From: Anaerosacchariphilus polymeriproducens
GTDB lineage: Bacteria > Bacillota > Clostridia > Lachnospirales > Lachnospiraceae
Assembly (NCBI RefSeq): GCF_003363435.1
Contig: NZ_QRCT01000009.1
Location: 85,649 to 149,648 of the forward strand
Length of the DNA stretch: 64,000 nt
Direction: 5' to 3'
The notes beneath the pieces were generated by a model. It was not told where the DNA came from. It did not search any database and saw nothing but the letters and a program-made list of their open reading frames with translations. The first letter of the stretch is position 1, and each line of letters begins with the position of its first letter. This document shows, piece by piece, positions 32,442 through 41,083 of this stretch. The translations under genes and the position numbers were made by a program.

Positions 32442-33245
32442 ATGAAAAACTATTTTCTAGGGATAGATGGAGGCTCAACGTATATCAAGGCAGCTTTAAT
32501 TTTAGACAAAGCAGTCGTGTTGACCAAAGTTACAAATACCGGAATAGATAACTCCGGTGCGGCAGAAAATTTGCTAAAGGAAATGGCAAAAGAATACGGA
32601 ATCAGAAGAGATGAGATCAAATACATTATGGCAACCGGCTATAGCAGAAAGATTATTGATGTAGCAGATGAAGATGTTTCGGAAATTACAGCGCATGCAT
32701 ATGGAATTCGGTTAACAGCTCAAAACGGTTTTCAGCCGGGTATGATTATTGATATCGGTGGACAGGATAGCAAAATTATTTATCTTGACAGTAATTATAA
32801 TGTTAAGAATTTTTCTATGAACGATAAATGTGCAGCAGGTACCGGAAAATTTATGGAAGTAATCGCTCAGATCCTTGAGACAACAATAGAAAAGATTGGA
32901 CCGATTTCTTTAGAAAGTAAGGAACCCTGTGATATCAATAGTATGTGTGTTGTATTTGCGCAGTCAGAAGTAATATCATTAGTAGCAAGAAAATATGAAA
33001 GAAAAGATATTTTATTTGGTATGCATTTATCTATGGCCAAAAGAATCATCAAAATGATAAGAAAATCTGAGATGGGAGGAGATATTATAATGACCGGAGG
33101 AGGTGCACTAAATATTGGACTAAGAAAAGCCTTCGAAGATGAGCTTATGAGAGATGTTTATGTAGCTGAATATCCTCAGTTTAACGGTGCTATTGGTGCG
33201 GCGTTACTTGCAAAAGAGAGGTATGAAAAAGATGTCAACAATTGA
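32442..33245 (+). CDS. ATP-dependent activase of 2-hydroxyacyl-CoA dehydratase type
   Basis: A 267-residue BadF/BadG/HgdC ATPase of the ASKHA fold. Motifs: FLGIDGGSTYIKAALI (phosphate loop 1), MIIDIGGQDSKIIYLD (phosphate loop 2), and TGGGALNIGLRKAFEDEL. The cysteines that bridge a [4Fe-4S] cluster between two subunits are in DKCAAGTGKFMEV and INSMCVVFAQSEV. Known role: it drives single electrons at very low potential into its partner by ATP hydrolysis. Its place between two dehydratase-like genes shows the partner. The ribosome site is weak. Confidence 0.93.
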   Translation: MKNYFLGIDGGSTYIKAALILDKAVVLTKVTNTGIDNSGAAENLLKEMAKEYGIRRDEIKYIMATGYSRKIIDVADEDVSEITAHAYGIRLTAQNGFQPGMIIDIGGQDSKIIYLDSNYNVKNFSMNDKCAAGTGKFMEVIAQILETTIEKIGPISLESKEPCDINSMCVVFAQSEVISLVARKYERKDILFGMHLSMAKRIIKMIRKSEMGGDIIMTGGGALNIGLRKAFEDELMRDVYVAEYPQFNGAIGAALLAKERYEKDVNN

Positions 33246-33906
33246 AATAACTGGTTTTACCTCATGTCTTCTAAGTTCAATTGTTATGGGATTATCATGT
33301 GGGAGCGGTTGTAGTCCGATGATAAGTATGTTTTTAACTGGTTATGTAGTTCAGGCAGAGGGCGATTCTCAAAAAACAGGGAGGGTTTTTGTTAGATTTT
33401 TTATGGGGAAGGCTTTGGCGGTGTTAATCGTTTGTTTGACAGCATCTTTGGTCGGTGAGATATTTGTGAATGAAGGCGGATATTTTGGGAAGTATAAATT
33501 TACATATTTAATGCCAATATTTCTTATTATTTCAGGAATTTATATGTTAATGGAATGTATAAGACGGTCTGGGAAAAAAGAATGTTCTACTTGTGGCTCA
33601 TGTAAAAGAGATAATAGAATAACAAATGTTTCACCACTGATTGGAGGTTTTTTCTATGGGTTGACGCCTTGTGCACCATTAATTATTATATCCGGTTATG
33701 CACTGACAATGTTTCTTTGGCAGGCATTAATATTAGGAATTGTATTTAGTATAACATGTACTTTGGCTCCTTTCGTTTTAATATTTATTATTACAAAATT
33801 AGTGATGAATAAAATGCAAGAAGAAGTACCGAAAATGTTTGGATTTGTTCGTTATGGAATTTATGTAATGATAATAATAACAGGTGTTATTATGCTGTTT
33901 TCATAA
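33232..33906 (+). CDS. CcdA/TauE-like membrane protein with cysteine pairs
   Basis: A 224-residue membrane protein with about six hydrophobic segments. The start has LSCGSGCSPMISMFL and the second half GLTPCAPLIIISGYAL, an internal repeat of the kind seen in CcdA/DsbD and the sulfite-exporter-like families (the latter also carries N-proximal C-x-x-x-C). A loop holds ECSTCGSCKRD, four extra cysteines. It may move reducing equivalents (thiol/disulfide) or a small anion across the membrane. I start at ATG 33232, ten bases behind GAGAGG and overlapping the activase by 14 bases, so the two are coupled. Confidence 0.7.
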   Translation: MSTIEITGFTSCLLSSIVMGLSCGSGCSPMISMFLTGYVVQAEGDSQKTGRVFVRFFMGKALAVLIVCLTASLVGEIFVNEGGYFGKYKFTYLMPIFLIISGIYMLMECIRRSGKKECSTCGSCKRDNRITNVSPLIGGFFYGLTPCAPLIIISGYALTMFLWQALILGIVFSITCTLAPFVLIFIITKLVMNKMQEEVPKMFGFVRYGIYVMIIITGVIMLFS

Positions 33907-33956
33907 ATAAGGATAGGGGTAAAGTGCCAAAATTTTATAAGAAAAGAGGGAAGAAA

Positions 33957-35195
33957 ATGAAGGGGAATTTTTTAGATTTATATGATAAGGAGTGGAGTGA
34001 CTCTATTAATATGATAAATAAAAAGAGTAAAACATTAAAAGAAATGGCTTATTTTACGAAACTTGCACAAGAACATGCGCAAGCATTATTGGAGAAAGAA
34101 CCGAAAGTGATTATACTTGGATTGGATTTTCCAGAAGAGATTTTATTAGCACTAGAAAAAGAACATGTTTATGTCATAGGGGGGAGTCTTATTAGTTCCA
34201 ATGAAGCTGACAATATGGTACCTAGAGATACAGATGCCGTTACAAAATCAATACTTGGCATTTTGCTTCAGAAGGGAATGGATTTGGATAAGAATCAAGT
34301 TGTTTTAATACCTATTGTTTGTGATAGTATGAGAAAACTTTCGAATATGTTAAATGATAAAATGCGTGTGATTCCAATAGAATTACCAAGCACAAAAAAT
34401 AGTATTAGTTTGTGTAAAAGATGGGAGCAGCAGGTTGAAGAAGTTATAGCCTTATTAGAGAAGCACTTAAAACGAAAAATAACAAAGTCGAAACTATTAA
34501 AAGCTATAACAAGTATTAAAAATGCAAAAAATGCATATCAGAAATTAGAAAATACATATAAAAAATATAGAAGTGTATTTAACGGAAGTATGCTTATGCT
34601 GGTAGCGAATTCTTATTTTTGGGAAAGTTCAAAAGATATTTGGGCCAATCATGTTCAAGCATTAGCAAAGGAAATGAAAGGATTCGAAAAATTGGATGAG
34701 ATTAGGATAAATAGAAAACCACAGTTATTATTGATAGGTTCACCAATCTATTTTCCAAATTATAAGATTCCATTTTTATTAGAAGAATTGGAGATGGATA
34801 TTGCAGCAACGATAAATCCGATAACAAATTTCTTACAGGAAAGAAAAAGTTTAGCAAATAATAAGTTCCATCAAATGATTCATGAATTAAGCAAAAAGGC
34901 GTTATCGAATGGTATTTCCCCTTCTTTTGTAGAAAATGAAGGGCTTTATAAGAGAACACTGGAATTGAATAAAAAGTTTCAATTTGATGGTGTGATATTT
35001 CATGTTTTAAAAGGTCAGATAGAGTATGATTTTGAACTAAGAAAATTCGAAGCCTTTTTTGAACAATTACAAATACCAATATTTCGTTTAGAAACAGATT
35101 ATAATTATCAGGATATCGAGCAGTTACGTATTCGTTTGGAAGCATTTAATGAAATGATTACTCAGAAGATTATGGTAGAAGGCAGGAGTGCGTAA
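33957..35195 (+). CDS. Double-cubane-cluster protein paralogue lacking cluster cysteines
   Basis: A 412-residue homologue of the protein at 31110, clear from aligned stretches: NMVPRDTDAVTKSILG, VLIPIVCDSMRKLSNML, ITGSPI matched by LIGSPIYFPNYKIPFLLEEL, and FRLETDYNYQDIEQLRIRLE. The cluster positions are changed: Cys96 to glycine or serine, Cys115 to aspartate or alanine, Cys147 to serine, Cys378 to glutamine; only Cys145 is kept. It therefore probably cannot hold the double cubane. It may be a structural partner of the active protein. The start ATG 33957 follows AGAGGGA; GTG 33924 is also possible. Confidence 0.8.
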   Translation: MKGNFLDLYDKEWSDSINMINKKSKTLKEMAYFTKLAQEHAQALLEKEPKVIILGLDFPEEILLALEKEHVYVIGGSLISSNEADNMVPRDTDAVTKSILGILLQKGMDLDKNQVVLIPIVCDSMRKLSNMLNDKMRVIPIELPSTKNSISLCKRWEQQVEEVIALLEKHLKRKITKSKLLKAITSIKNAKNAYQKLENTYKKYRSVFNGSMLMLVANSYFWESSKDIWANHVQALAKEMKGFEKLDEIRINRKPQLLLIGSPIYFPNYKIPFLLEELEMDIAATINPITNFLQERKSLANNKFHQMIHELSKKALSNGISPSFVENEGLYKRTLELNKKFQFDGVIFHVLKGQIEYDFELRKFEAFFEQLQIPIFRLETDYNYQDIEQLRIRLEAFNEMITQKIMVEGRSA

Positions 35196-35196
35196 A

Positions 35197-36015
35197 ATGA
35201 CCCGAAAATATAGAACAATTTTATTAGGTATTGTTGTAATGATCAAAATATCTATTATTTCAAGTCCATATTTGAAATGTGTTATTATGCCGCAGTTAAT
35301 GGAAAAAAGAGAAATGTCTTTTCAATCCAGAACCAATTCAGATATCCAGAATCAATTACTTTGGTTTTCTTATAAAGATGGAAATATTGCGTTAAACTAT
35401 CATCCAATATTACAAGACAAAATCCATAATGTAATGTATTTGGATAAGAAGGGCAGCAGTCATGAAGAGCCAGGAAAAACGTTAGAATTTTCTTCCATTA
35501 TGAGTGGGAGTTTTTTAGTACTTGCAGACAATTTGAAATTAGATATTAATGGTGATGGAAATTACGAAAACATTTTTTTGTGTGCAAAAACTGATACCAA
35601 TGAAACGCAGGGAAAACCAAATTTTTCAACAAAGTTTAAAAAAAGTAATATACCGATTGAAATAATTGTAAAAAACAAGACCTCAATTTTTGTTTTGGTA
35701 TATGGGAAGCCATATACCGGACCATTATCTGTAAAATCAAGGCGTGGATTAAATAAAGAATTTAGTGTAAAAAGCGGGAATATTTCATTTATTGACGTGC
35801 GTGATTTAAGAGAAGGAATTGTTGTAACATGTAAAGACAGTCAAAATTGTGTTCTGATTGGTTCTTATATTCAGGAAAAACATACATTATTTACGCTGCA
35901 ACACGCTAAGGTAATGATTCCGTTTTTTTTCATAATAATTTCTGTTGCTATTAATGTAAGTTTAATATGTATTTTTAGAAGAAAAATAAAAAAAGTATAT
36001 TCTAATTTTGCGTAA
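35197..36015 (+). CDS. Membrane-anchored protein of unknown function, end of redox operon
   Basis: A 272-residue protein with an N-terminal hydrophobic segment (TILLGIVVMIKISIISS) and a C-terminal one (VMIPFFFIIISVAINVSLIC) before a basic tail, so about 200 residues lie outside the cytoplasm. That part contains KLDINGDGNYENIFLC, a calcium-loop-like motif, and a beta-rich region (GKPYTGPLSVKSRRGLNKEF, SGNISFIDVRDLREGIVVTC) that resembles a carbohydrate- or metal-related Ig-like fold. I do not recognise the family. It starts one base after the previous stop and ends at the operon terminator. Confidence 0.7.
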   Translation: MTRKYRTILLGIVVMIKISIISSPYLKCVIMPQLMEKREMSFQSRTNSDIQNQLLWFSYKDGNIALNYHPILQDKIHNVMYLDKKGSSHEEPGKTLEFSSIMSGSFLVLADNLKLDINGDGNYENIFLCAKTDTNETQGKPNFSTKFKKSNIPIEIIVKNKTSIFVLVYGKPYTGPLSVKSRRGLNKEFSVKSGNISFIDVRDLREGIVVTCKDSQNCVLIGSYIQEKHTLFTLQHAKVMIPFFFIIISVAINVSLICIFRRKIKKVYSNFA

Positions 36016-36053
36016 CGTTACTTTTTTTAATAAAAATGAATAAATTTATTTTA

Positions 36054-36090
36054 AAACTACCATTTATTATTATTTATGGTAGTTTTTTAT
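36054..36090 (+). terminator. Terminator of the redox operon
   Basis: Perfect 10-base stem AAACTACCAT (36054-36063) and ATGGTAGTTT (36076-36085), followed by TTTATTTT. Confidence 0.85.
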
Positions 36091-36103
36091 TTTAGTCAAA
36101 GGT

Positions 36104-36131
36104 TTGACAAATGATATAAATACAGTAGAAT
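36104..36131 (+). promoter_or_regulatory. Promoter of the nhaC gene
   Basis: TTGACA (36104-36109) and TAGAAT (36126-36131), 16-base spacing, 50 bases before the nhaC ribosome site. Confidence 0.6.
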
Positions 36132-36186
36132 ATAGTAGGGGTTACCATAATAATTCTATCAAATTTTAATTGGAGGTTCTTACATA

Positions 36187-37602
36187 ATGAAAAGTAAAAA
36201 AAGGCCAAATTTGTTTCAGTCTATATTTGTATTGGGAGGATTTTTATTTCTGGCATTTTTATTTAATGCTTTAGAAATTAAGATTCATCTTGCAATTTTT
36301 TGCGCATGGTTTTTGGCAATGTTCGTAGGAAAAATGACAGGTCATAGTTACAAAGAAATGGAATATTCCGTTACAAAAGGGATTTATAATGGAATGGACG
36401 CTGTTCTAATTTTATTGTCAGTTGGAGTTTTAGTAGGTACCTGGATTTCAGGTGGTATTGTACCAAGCTTGATTTATTATGGATTGAAAGTCATTCATCC
36501 TTCCATATTCTTGCTTACAACACTAATTATTTGCAGTCTTACATCAGTAGCGACTGGGACTTCCTGGGGAACAGCAGGGACAGCAGGGATTGCAATGATG
36601 GGGATTGGAGCCGGATTAGGGATACCTGCACCAATTACTGCCGGAGCTGTGCTATCGGGTGCATATTTTGGTGATAACTTATCACCGTTATCGGATAGTA
36701 CCATTTTAACGGCATCTATGTGTGATATTGATGTAATGGATCATGTGAAAGGTATGTTTCCGTTGTCTCTTATCGGATATATCATGTCAGGTATTGCATT
36801 CACAATTACAGGTTTTATTGTTGGCGGAGGAAAAGCAGATTTGTCACAAATTAATCAAGTAATGAATTCGTTGGATAGTATATTTAATATCAGTTTAATT
36901 TCTTTTGTACCAATGCTTGTTGTTATTGTCTTGCTCATTTTAAAAATGCCTTCACTTCCTGTGATTTTTTTGGGATCTGGTCTAGGTATTGTCTGGGGCA
37001 TAATATTTCAAGGGTTATCACCAGTTTCAGCGATTTCAAGTGCTTGGGCACAGATACCGAGTAATACCGGGATTGATTTTGTTGATGAGATTTTAAAACG
37101 TGGTGGTATGAATAGCATGTTAGAATCTGTTGGAATTATTATACTGGGTCTTGGTTTTGGTGGGTTATTAGATCAAATTGGTATTATCAAAGTTATTGCT
37201 GATAAAATTGATAATTTTATCCATGGTGGCGGTATGCTTACAATATCTTCATTAATTGTTGGATTTCTAGGCAACTTGTTTGGAAGTGCAATGTATGTAT
37301 CCATAATCCTAACTCCTAAAGTAATGGCTCCTAAATATGACGAATTAGGATATAGCAGAAAAATTCTTTCAAGAAACACTGAATTTGGTGGGACCTTAAC
37401 AGCAGGTATGATACCTTGGAGTGACAATGGAATTTTTATGGCGGGTATTCTGGGCGTCTCAACATTACAATATCTACCATATATGTGGTTGGTATTTTCA
37501 TGTATTATTGTTGCCATAATAGGGGGATTTACCGGGCTATTTATGTGGGACAATAAAAATGATGTTAGAATGAGCGTAGTTAATAATAATATTGAGAAGT
37601 AG
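36187..37602 (+). CDS. nhaC: NhaC-family sodium/proton antiporter
   Basis: A 471-residue membrane protein with about eleven hydrophobic segments. NhaC features: VGTWISGGIVPSLIYYGLKV, TSVATGTSWGTAGTAGIAMM, GAYFGDNLSPLSDSTILTAS and NLFGSAMYVSIILTPKVMAP. Family members exchange sodium for protons, and the MleN branch exchanges malate for lactate with sodium, so the true substrate pair is open. The ribosome site is TTGGAGGTTCTTACATA. It is followed 36 bases later by asparaginase, which could suggest aspartate or asparagine-linked transport. Confidence 0.88.
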   Translation: MKSKKRPNLFQSIFVLGGFLFLAFLFNALEIKIHLAIFCAWFLAMFVGKMTGHSYKEMEYSVTKGIYNGMDAVLILLSVGVLVGTWISGGIVPSLIYYGLKVIHPSIFLLTTLIICSLTSVATGTSWGTAGTAGIAMMGIGAGLGIPAPITAGAVLSGAYFGDNLSPLSDSTILTASMCDIDVMDHVKGMFPLSLIGYIMSGIAFTITGFIVGGGKADLSQINQVMNSLDSIFNISLISFVPMLVVIVLLILKMPSLPVIFLGSGLGIVWGIIFQGLSPVSAISSAWAQIPSNTGIDFVDEILKRGGMNSMLESVGIIILGLGFGGLLDQIGIIKVIADKIDNFIHGGGMLTISSLIVGFLGNLFGSAMYVSIILTPKVMAPKYDELGYSRKILSRNTEFGGTLTAGMIPWSDNGIFMAGILGVSTLQYLPYMWLVFSCIIVAIIGGFTGLFMWDNKNDVRMSVVNNNIEK

Positions 37603-37638
37603 AATACATAAATACTTTAATCAGAGGGCGATTATATT

Positions 37639-38631
37639 ATGAAGAAAATACTTTTATTAGCAACAGGAGGCACGATTGCTTCATCGGAAACAGAACAAGG
37701 ATTAATACCAACGATAGATGCACAACAGATGTTATCCTATATACCAGAAATTGAAGAAATTTGTTATTTATCAGGTATATCGATTATGAATGTTGACAGC
37801 ACGAATATGAATCCTAAGCTAATGGCCAAAATTGCTGCGGCCATTTATAGTAAATATCAAGAATATGACGGATTTGTTGTAACGCATGGGACAGATACAA
37901 TGGGGTATACGGCAGCAGCGTTAACTTATATGTTACAAAATATTAAGAAACCTGTTGTTGTAACTGGATCTCAAATTGCAATCAAGGCTTTAAATACCGA
38001 TGCAAAAAAGAATTTAACAGATGCCATTCGATTTGCAAATGAAGATTTTCCAGGGATATTTGTAGCATTCGATAGTAAAATCATGTACGGGACCTATGCA
38101 GTTAAAGTAAAAACAAGGAGCACAGATTCCTTTCAAAGTATAAATTTTCCAACAGTAGCAGAGATAAAAGAAGGGAAAATTATATATAACAGTATTTTGA
38201 ACAATGATGAATACCGTGATAAATTTAAATCACATGAATTAAAATTGCAGACTAATCTTTGCGAAGACATTTTAATTCTAAAGATTTTTCCAGGTATTAA
38301 GCCTCATATCTTTGATTATATCAAAGATAATTATAAAGGTGTTATTATTGAAAGTTTTGGAATCGGAGGTATTCCAAATGCTGATTATGATATTGTTTCA
38401 AAGGTTCAAGAGTTGATACAAGCAGGATTAGCCGTTGTTATTACTACGCAGTGTTTATGCGAGGGGATTGATTTAAGTATTTATGCTGTTGGGAAAATAC
38501 TTACAAAATATAAAATCATATATGCTGGTGATATGACAACAGAAGCAGCCACCATGAAACTTATGTGGGCTTTAGGAAATTTAAAAGACTTTTCTTCCAT
38601 AAAGGATTTTATGGAGGGGAGATTCTTATGA
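37639..38631 (+). CDS. ansA: Type I L-asparaginase
   Basis: A 330-residue cytosolic asparaginase that yields aspartate and ammonia. The two catalytic threonines are visible: LLLATGGTIASSETEQGL near residue 14 and DGFVVTHGTDTMGYTAAALT near residue 90, the latter with the T-D-T and a lysine further on (GSQIAIKALNTDAKKNL). No signal peptide, so type I. It is in the same direction as nhaC with no terminator between, and probably forms an operon with it. Confidence 0.92.
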   Translation: MKKILLLATGGTIASSETEQGLIPTIDAQQMLSYIPEIEEICYLSGISIMNVDSTNMNPKLMAKIAAAIYSKYQEYDGFVVTHGTDTMGYTAAALTYMLQNIKKPVVVTGSQIAIKALNTDAKKNLTDAIRFANEDFPGIFVAFDSKIMYGTYAVKVKTRSTDSFQSINFPTVAEIKEGKIIYNSILNNDEYRDKFKSHELKLQTNLCEDILILKIFPGIKPHIFDYIKDNYKGVIIESFGIGGIPNADYDIVSKVQELIQAGLAVVITTQCLCEGIDLSIYAVGKILTKYKIIYAGDMTTEAATMKLMWALGNLKDFSSIKDFMEGRFL

Positions 38632-38804
38632 ATGATAGAAAGAAATTAACTTTCAATAAGACGCTAATATTATTTTGAAATCATTTGATTTTAATATAAA
38701 TATTCAATATGCAGAATGTATTGATACATTATGTTATAGTATAATTGATAAACAAATATTTGGAAATATAATGAAAAGTGAGAGATTAAGGAAAAATAAA
38801 AGAT

Positions 38805-39686
38805 ATGAAAACACTAGAATATAATTCACAAAAAAAATTGAAAGGAATATTTTTTATTATTTTATCGGCCTTCTGTTTTGCCTGTATGAGCATTTTTGTA
38901 CGGCTGTCAGGAAATCTTCCTGCTTATGAGAAAAGTTTTTTTAGAAATCTGATTGCTTTTTTTATAGCTGTAATTTTGATGATAAAGAGTAAAAATACAA
39001 TCAAAATCAAAATAAAAAAACAGGATTGGATAGATATAATGGCAAGGGCTATATTTGGCTGTATTGGGATTGTCTGCAATTTTTATGCCATTGATCATAT
39101 GCTTGTTGCCGATGCATCTGCTTTGAATAAACTGAGTCCATTTTTTGTTATTATTTTTTCTTTTTTTATTTTGAAAGAAAAAGTAAAGTTAAAACAGATT
39201 TTTTTTGTAATAATTGCTTTTATTGGAATGTTATTTATTCTTAAACCCGGATTTGCAGAAATTTCTTTGCTTCCAGCTTTGGCAGGTATCAGTGGAGGAA
39301 TGTGTGCAGGATTGGCCTATACGTTTGTTAGAAAACTGGGAAGTCATGGTGTGCCTGGAGCATTTATAGTATTATTTTTTTCAGCATTTTCCTGTATTTC
39401 TATGATACCAATGATGATTGCCGGGTTTCATGTTGCAAGCCGTGAACAAATAGTTATGCTTTTGGGTGCAGGGGTTGCAGCAGCAGGTGGTCAATTTTCC
39501 ATAACAGCAGCTTATACTTATGCTCCGGCCAGGGAAATATCCATCTATGATTATTTTCAGATTATTTTTATTACAATACTTTCTTACTTTATATTAGATG
39601 AAGTACCTGATGCATATAGTTTTATTGGTTATCTAATTATTTTATTTGCTTCTTTGGCAATGTTTTTCTATAATAAAAGAAAATAA
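38805..39686 (+). CDS. EamA-family (DMT superfamily) transporter
   Basis: A 293-residue inner-membrane protein with ten hydrophobic segments arranged as two EamA repeats. The first has FFIILSAFCFACMSIFVRLS and YAIDHMLVADASALNKLSPF; the second GGMCAGLAYTFVRKLG and TAAYTYAPAREISIYDYFQI. Such proteins export metabolites or amino acids; no substrate can be assigned. An own promoter is probable, since a 170-base gap with T-rich sequence separates it from ansA. Confidence 0.88.
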   Translation: MKTLEYNSQKKLKGIFFIILSAFCFACMSIFVRLSGNLPAYEKSFFRNLIAFFIAVILMIKSKNTIKIKIKKQDWIDIMARAIFGCIGIVCNFYAIDHMLVADASALNKLSPFFVIIFSFFILKEKVKLKQIFFVIIAFIGMLFILKPGFAEISLLPALAGISGGMCAGLAYTFVRKLGSHGVPGAFIVLFFSAFSCISMIPMMIAGFHVASREQIVMLLGAGVAAAGGQFSITAAYTYAPAREISIYDYFQIIFITILSYFILDEVPDAYSFIGYLIILFASLAMFFYNKRK

Positions 39687-39733
39687 AATAGAGCAGAGAT
39701 TATGAAAGAACAATTTTTTTTATAAAACATAAG

Positions 39734-40465
39734 ATGGTTTTAAGCTTTAGATTATTAAGAGGTGAAATAGAATTGCATAACAATACATTACTTATTATAT
39801 ATTACCCTAAAAATGGAATAGGTCAATCATATGATGATATAGAATATATTTATAATGAATATGAATCAAATAATCAATGGTTTTCACAATGGTGTACGAA
39901 AGAAAAATGTGAATCACCGGAAAGAATTTATAGAAGACCTGGTTTGTATTATATGAATGATAAAAATATAAATGTTAGCATACAAGAAGCAATAGATTTG
40001 TTTCATCAAGAAGATAGGAGAAGCTGTTTATTTAATAGTATTACTTTAAGTTGTCCTTTAGTAAAAACAATGGAACCTTTTTATACTTTTACTACTGAGC
40101 AGGGAAATAATATTAATATAAAGGCATATGACTCGGAAAAAAGTAGTTACTCGAATGAAAATTGTTCCAATATGCTTCCTACAAAAGTAATCCTAAAAAT
40201 AAATGAAGAAAAAGAAATTAAAATTAAAAGTAATGAAACAACTGGGTATAGATGGTATATGATACCAGATAATTCTGGAGTATATGAAATAGTTAATGAT
40301 GAATATGTTCCAGATTTTCCAATAAAAATGGGAAGTGGAGGATGTAAAATTTTTACAATAAAAGGAGCTAGAGAGGGAATTGGCAATGCTGTATTGCAAT
40401 TATATCCACCGGGAAACGAAGGCCCTGTTGAAGAACATTATATAACAATTCAGACTATATCTTAA
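39734..40465 (+). CDS. Protein with C-terminal chagasin-like (I42) protease inhibitor domain
   Basis: About 240 residues. Residues about 150-240 carry the chagasin pattern: NETTGYRWYMIPD (the N-P-T-T-G-Y-x-W loop), GSGGCKIFTIKGAREGIGNA (the G-x-G-G loop and following strand) and LQLYPPGN in place of the R-P-W/F loop. Chagasin domains inhibit papain-like cysteine proteases. The first 140 residues, with several cysteines (WCTKEKC, SCLFNS, LSCP), are unrecognised, and I see no signal peptide. The start may be ATG 39734 or TTG 39773, the latter seven bases behind AGAGGTG. Confidence 0.65.
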   Translation: MVLSFRLLRGEIELHNNTLLIIYYPKNGIGQSYDDIEYIYNEYESNNQWFSQWCTKEKCESPERIYRRPGLYYMNDKNINVSIQEAIDLFHQEDRRSCLFNSITLSCPLVKTMEPFYTFTTEQGNNINIKAYDSEKSSYSNENCSNMLPTKVILKINEEKEIKIKSNETTGYRWYMIPDNSGVYEIVNDEYVPDFPIKMGSGGCKIFTIKGAREGIGNAVLQLYPPGNEGPVEEHYITIQTIS

Positions 40466-40509
40466 GTAAATCGTGGAAGTTGACAAAAATTGTCGATAGT
40501 ATTATATTA

Positions 40510-40536
40510 AAAACAGGCTGTAAAGTCTGTTTTTTA
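40510..40536 (+). terminator. Small hairpin between the chagasin-like gene and the next
   Basis: AAAACAG (40510-40516) and CTGTTTT (40527-40533) with continuing T residues. A promoter-like TTGACA (40480-40485) with TATATT (40504-40509) overlaps it, so termination and initiation signals are packed together. Confidence 0.5.
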
Positions 40537-40575
40537 TAGTAGAAAGAAAAAAATCATGAGGGAAGGAATAAGAAA

Positions 40576-41016
40576 ATGAAAGGAAAGTTTCATGGGGTAT
40601 TTTCATTATTAATTATAATGTTTGCAATGTTAATCGGATTAGTTTCTATTATGTTACATTCAATTCAAATAGGTTTGTTTTACATAACGGCTCTTTTTTT
40701 GCTTCCTATTGTCGTTATATTTTCATATTGTTCAAAGTGTATGTGCAGATTAGAAGATTGTGGACATGTTTTTCCAGGGAAAATTACAAAGCTATTGCCT
40801 AAAAGGAAGGTAAGAGAATATTATTTGAAAGATATTCTTGGTGTTATGATACCTGCGCTTATTCTTTGTGGATTTCCTCAATATTGGCTTTGGAAATGTA
40901 AACCACTTTTCTTTATATTTTGGGCTCTGTTATTAATCGGTATTGCAGAAATATATTTGTTTGTTTGTAAAAAATGCCGTAATGTAAATTGTAAATTATG
41001 TCCCAAAAATAAATAA
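40576..41016 (+). CDS. Cysteine-rich membrane protein, unknown
   Basis: A 146-residue protein with four hydrophobic segments in two pairs (FSLLIIMFAMLIGLVSIMLH, IGLFYITALFLLPIVVIFSY; DILGVMIPALILCGFPQYWL, FFIFWALLLIGIAEIYLFVC). After each pair comes a cytoplasmic or lumenal cysteine cluster: CSKCMCRLEDCGH and CKKCRNVNCKLCP, the second ending the protein. The repeated layout suggests internal duplication and metal binding. I do not recognise the family. The ribosome site is GAGGGAAGGAATAAGAAA. Confidence 0.6.
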   Translation: MKGKFHGVFSLLIIMFAMLIGLVSIMLHSIQIGLFYITALFLLPIVVIFSYCSKCMCRLEDCGHVFPGKITKLLPKRKVREYYLKDILGVMIPALILCGFPQYWLWKCKPLFFIFWALLLIGIAEIYLFVCKKCRNVNCKLCPKNK

Positions 41017-41083
41017 ATTAAAGTAATACACGATGTTAAGGTAAAATCATATATTATATCAAATAGTAATTTGAGGATTCTAT

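Noticed and set aside
34702..35145. A 147-codon minus-strand open frame opposite the double-cubane paralogue
   Set aside because: No ribosome site or recognisable motif, and the forward frame aligns with the paralogue over its whole length.
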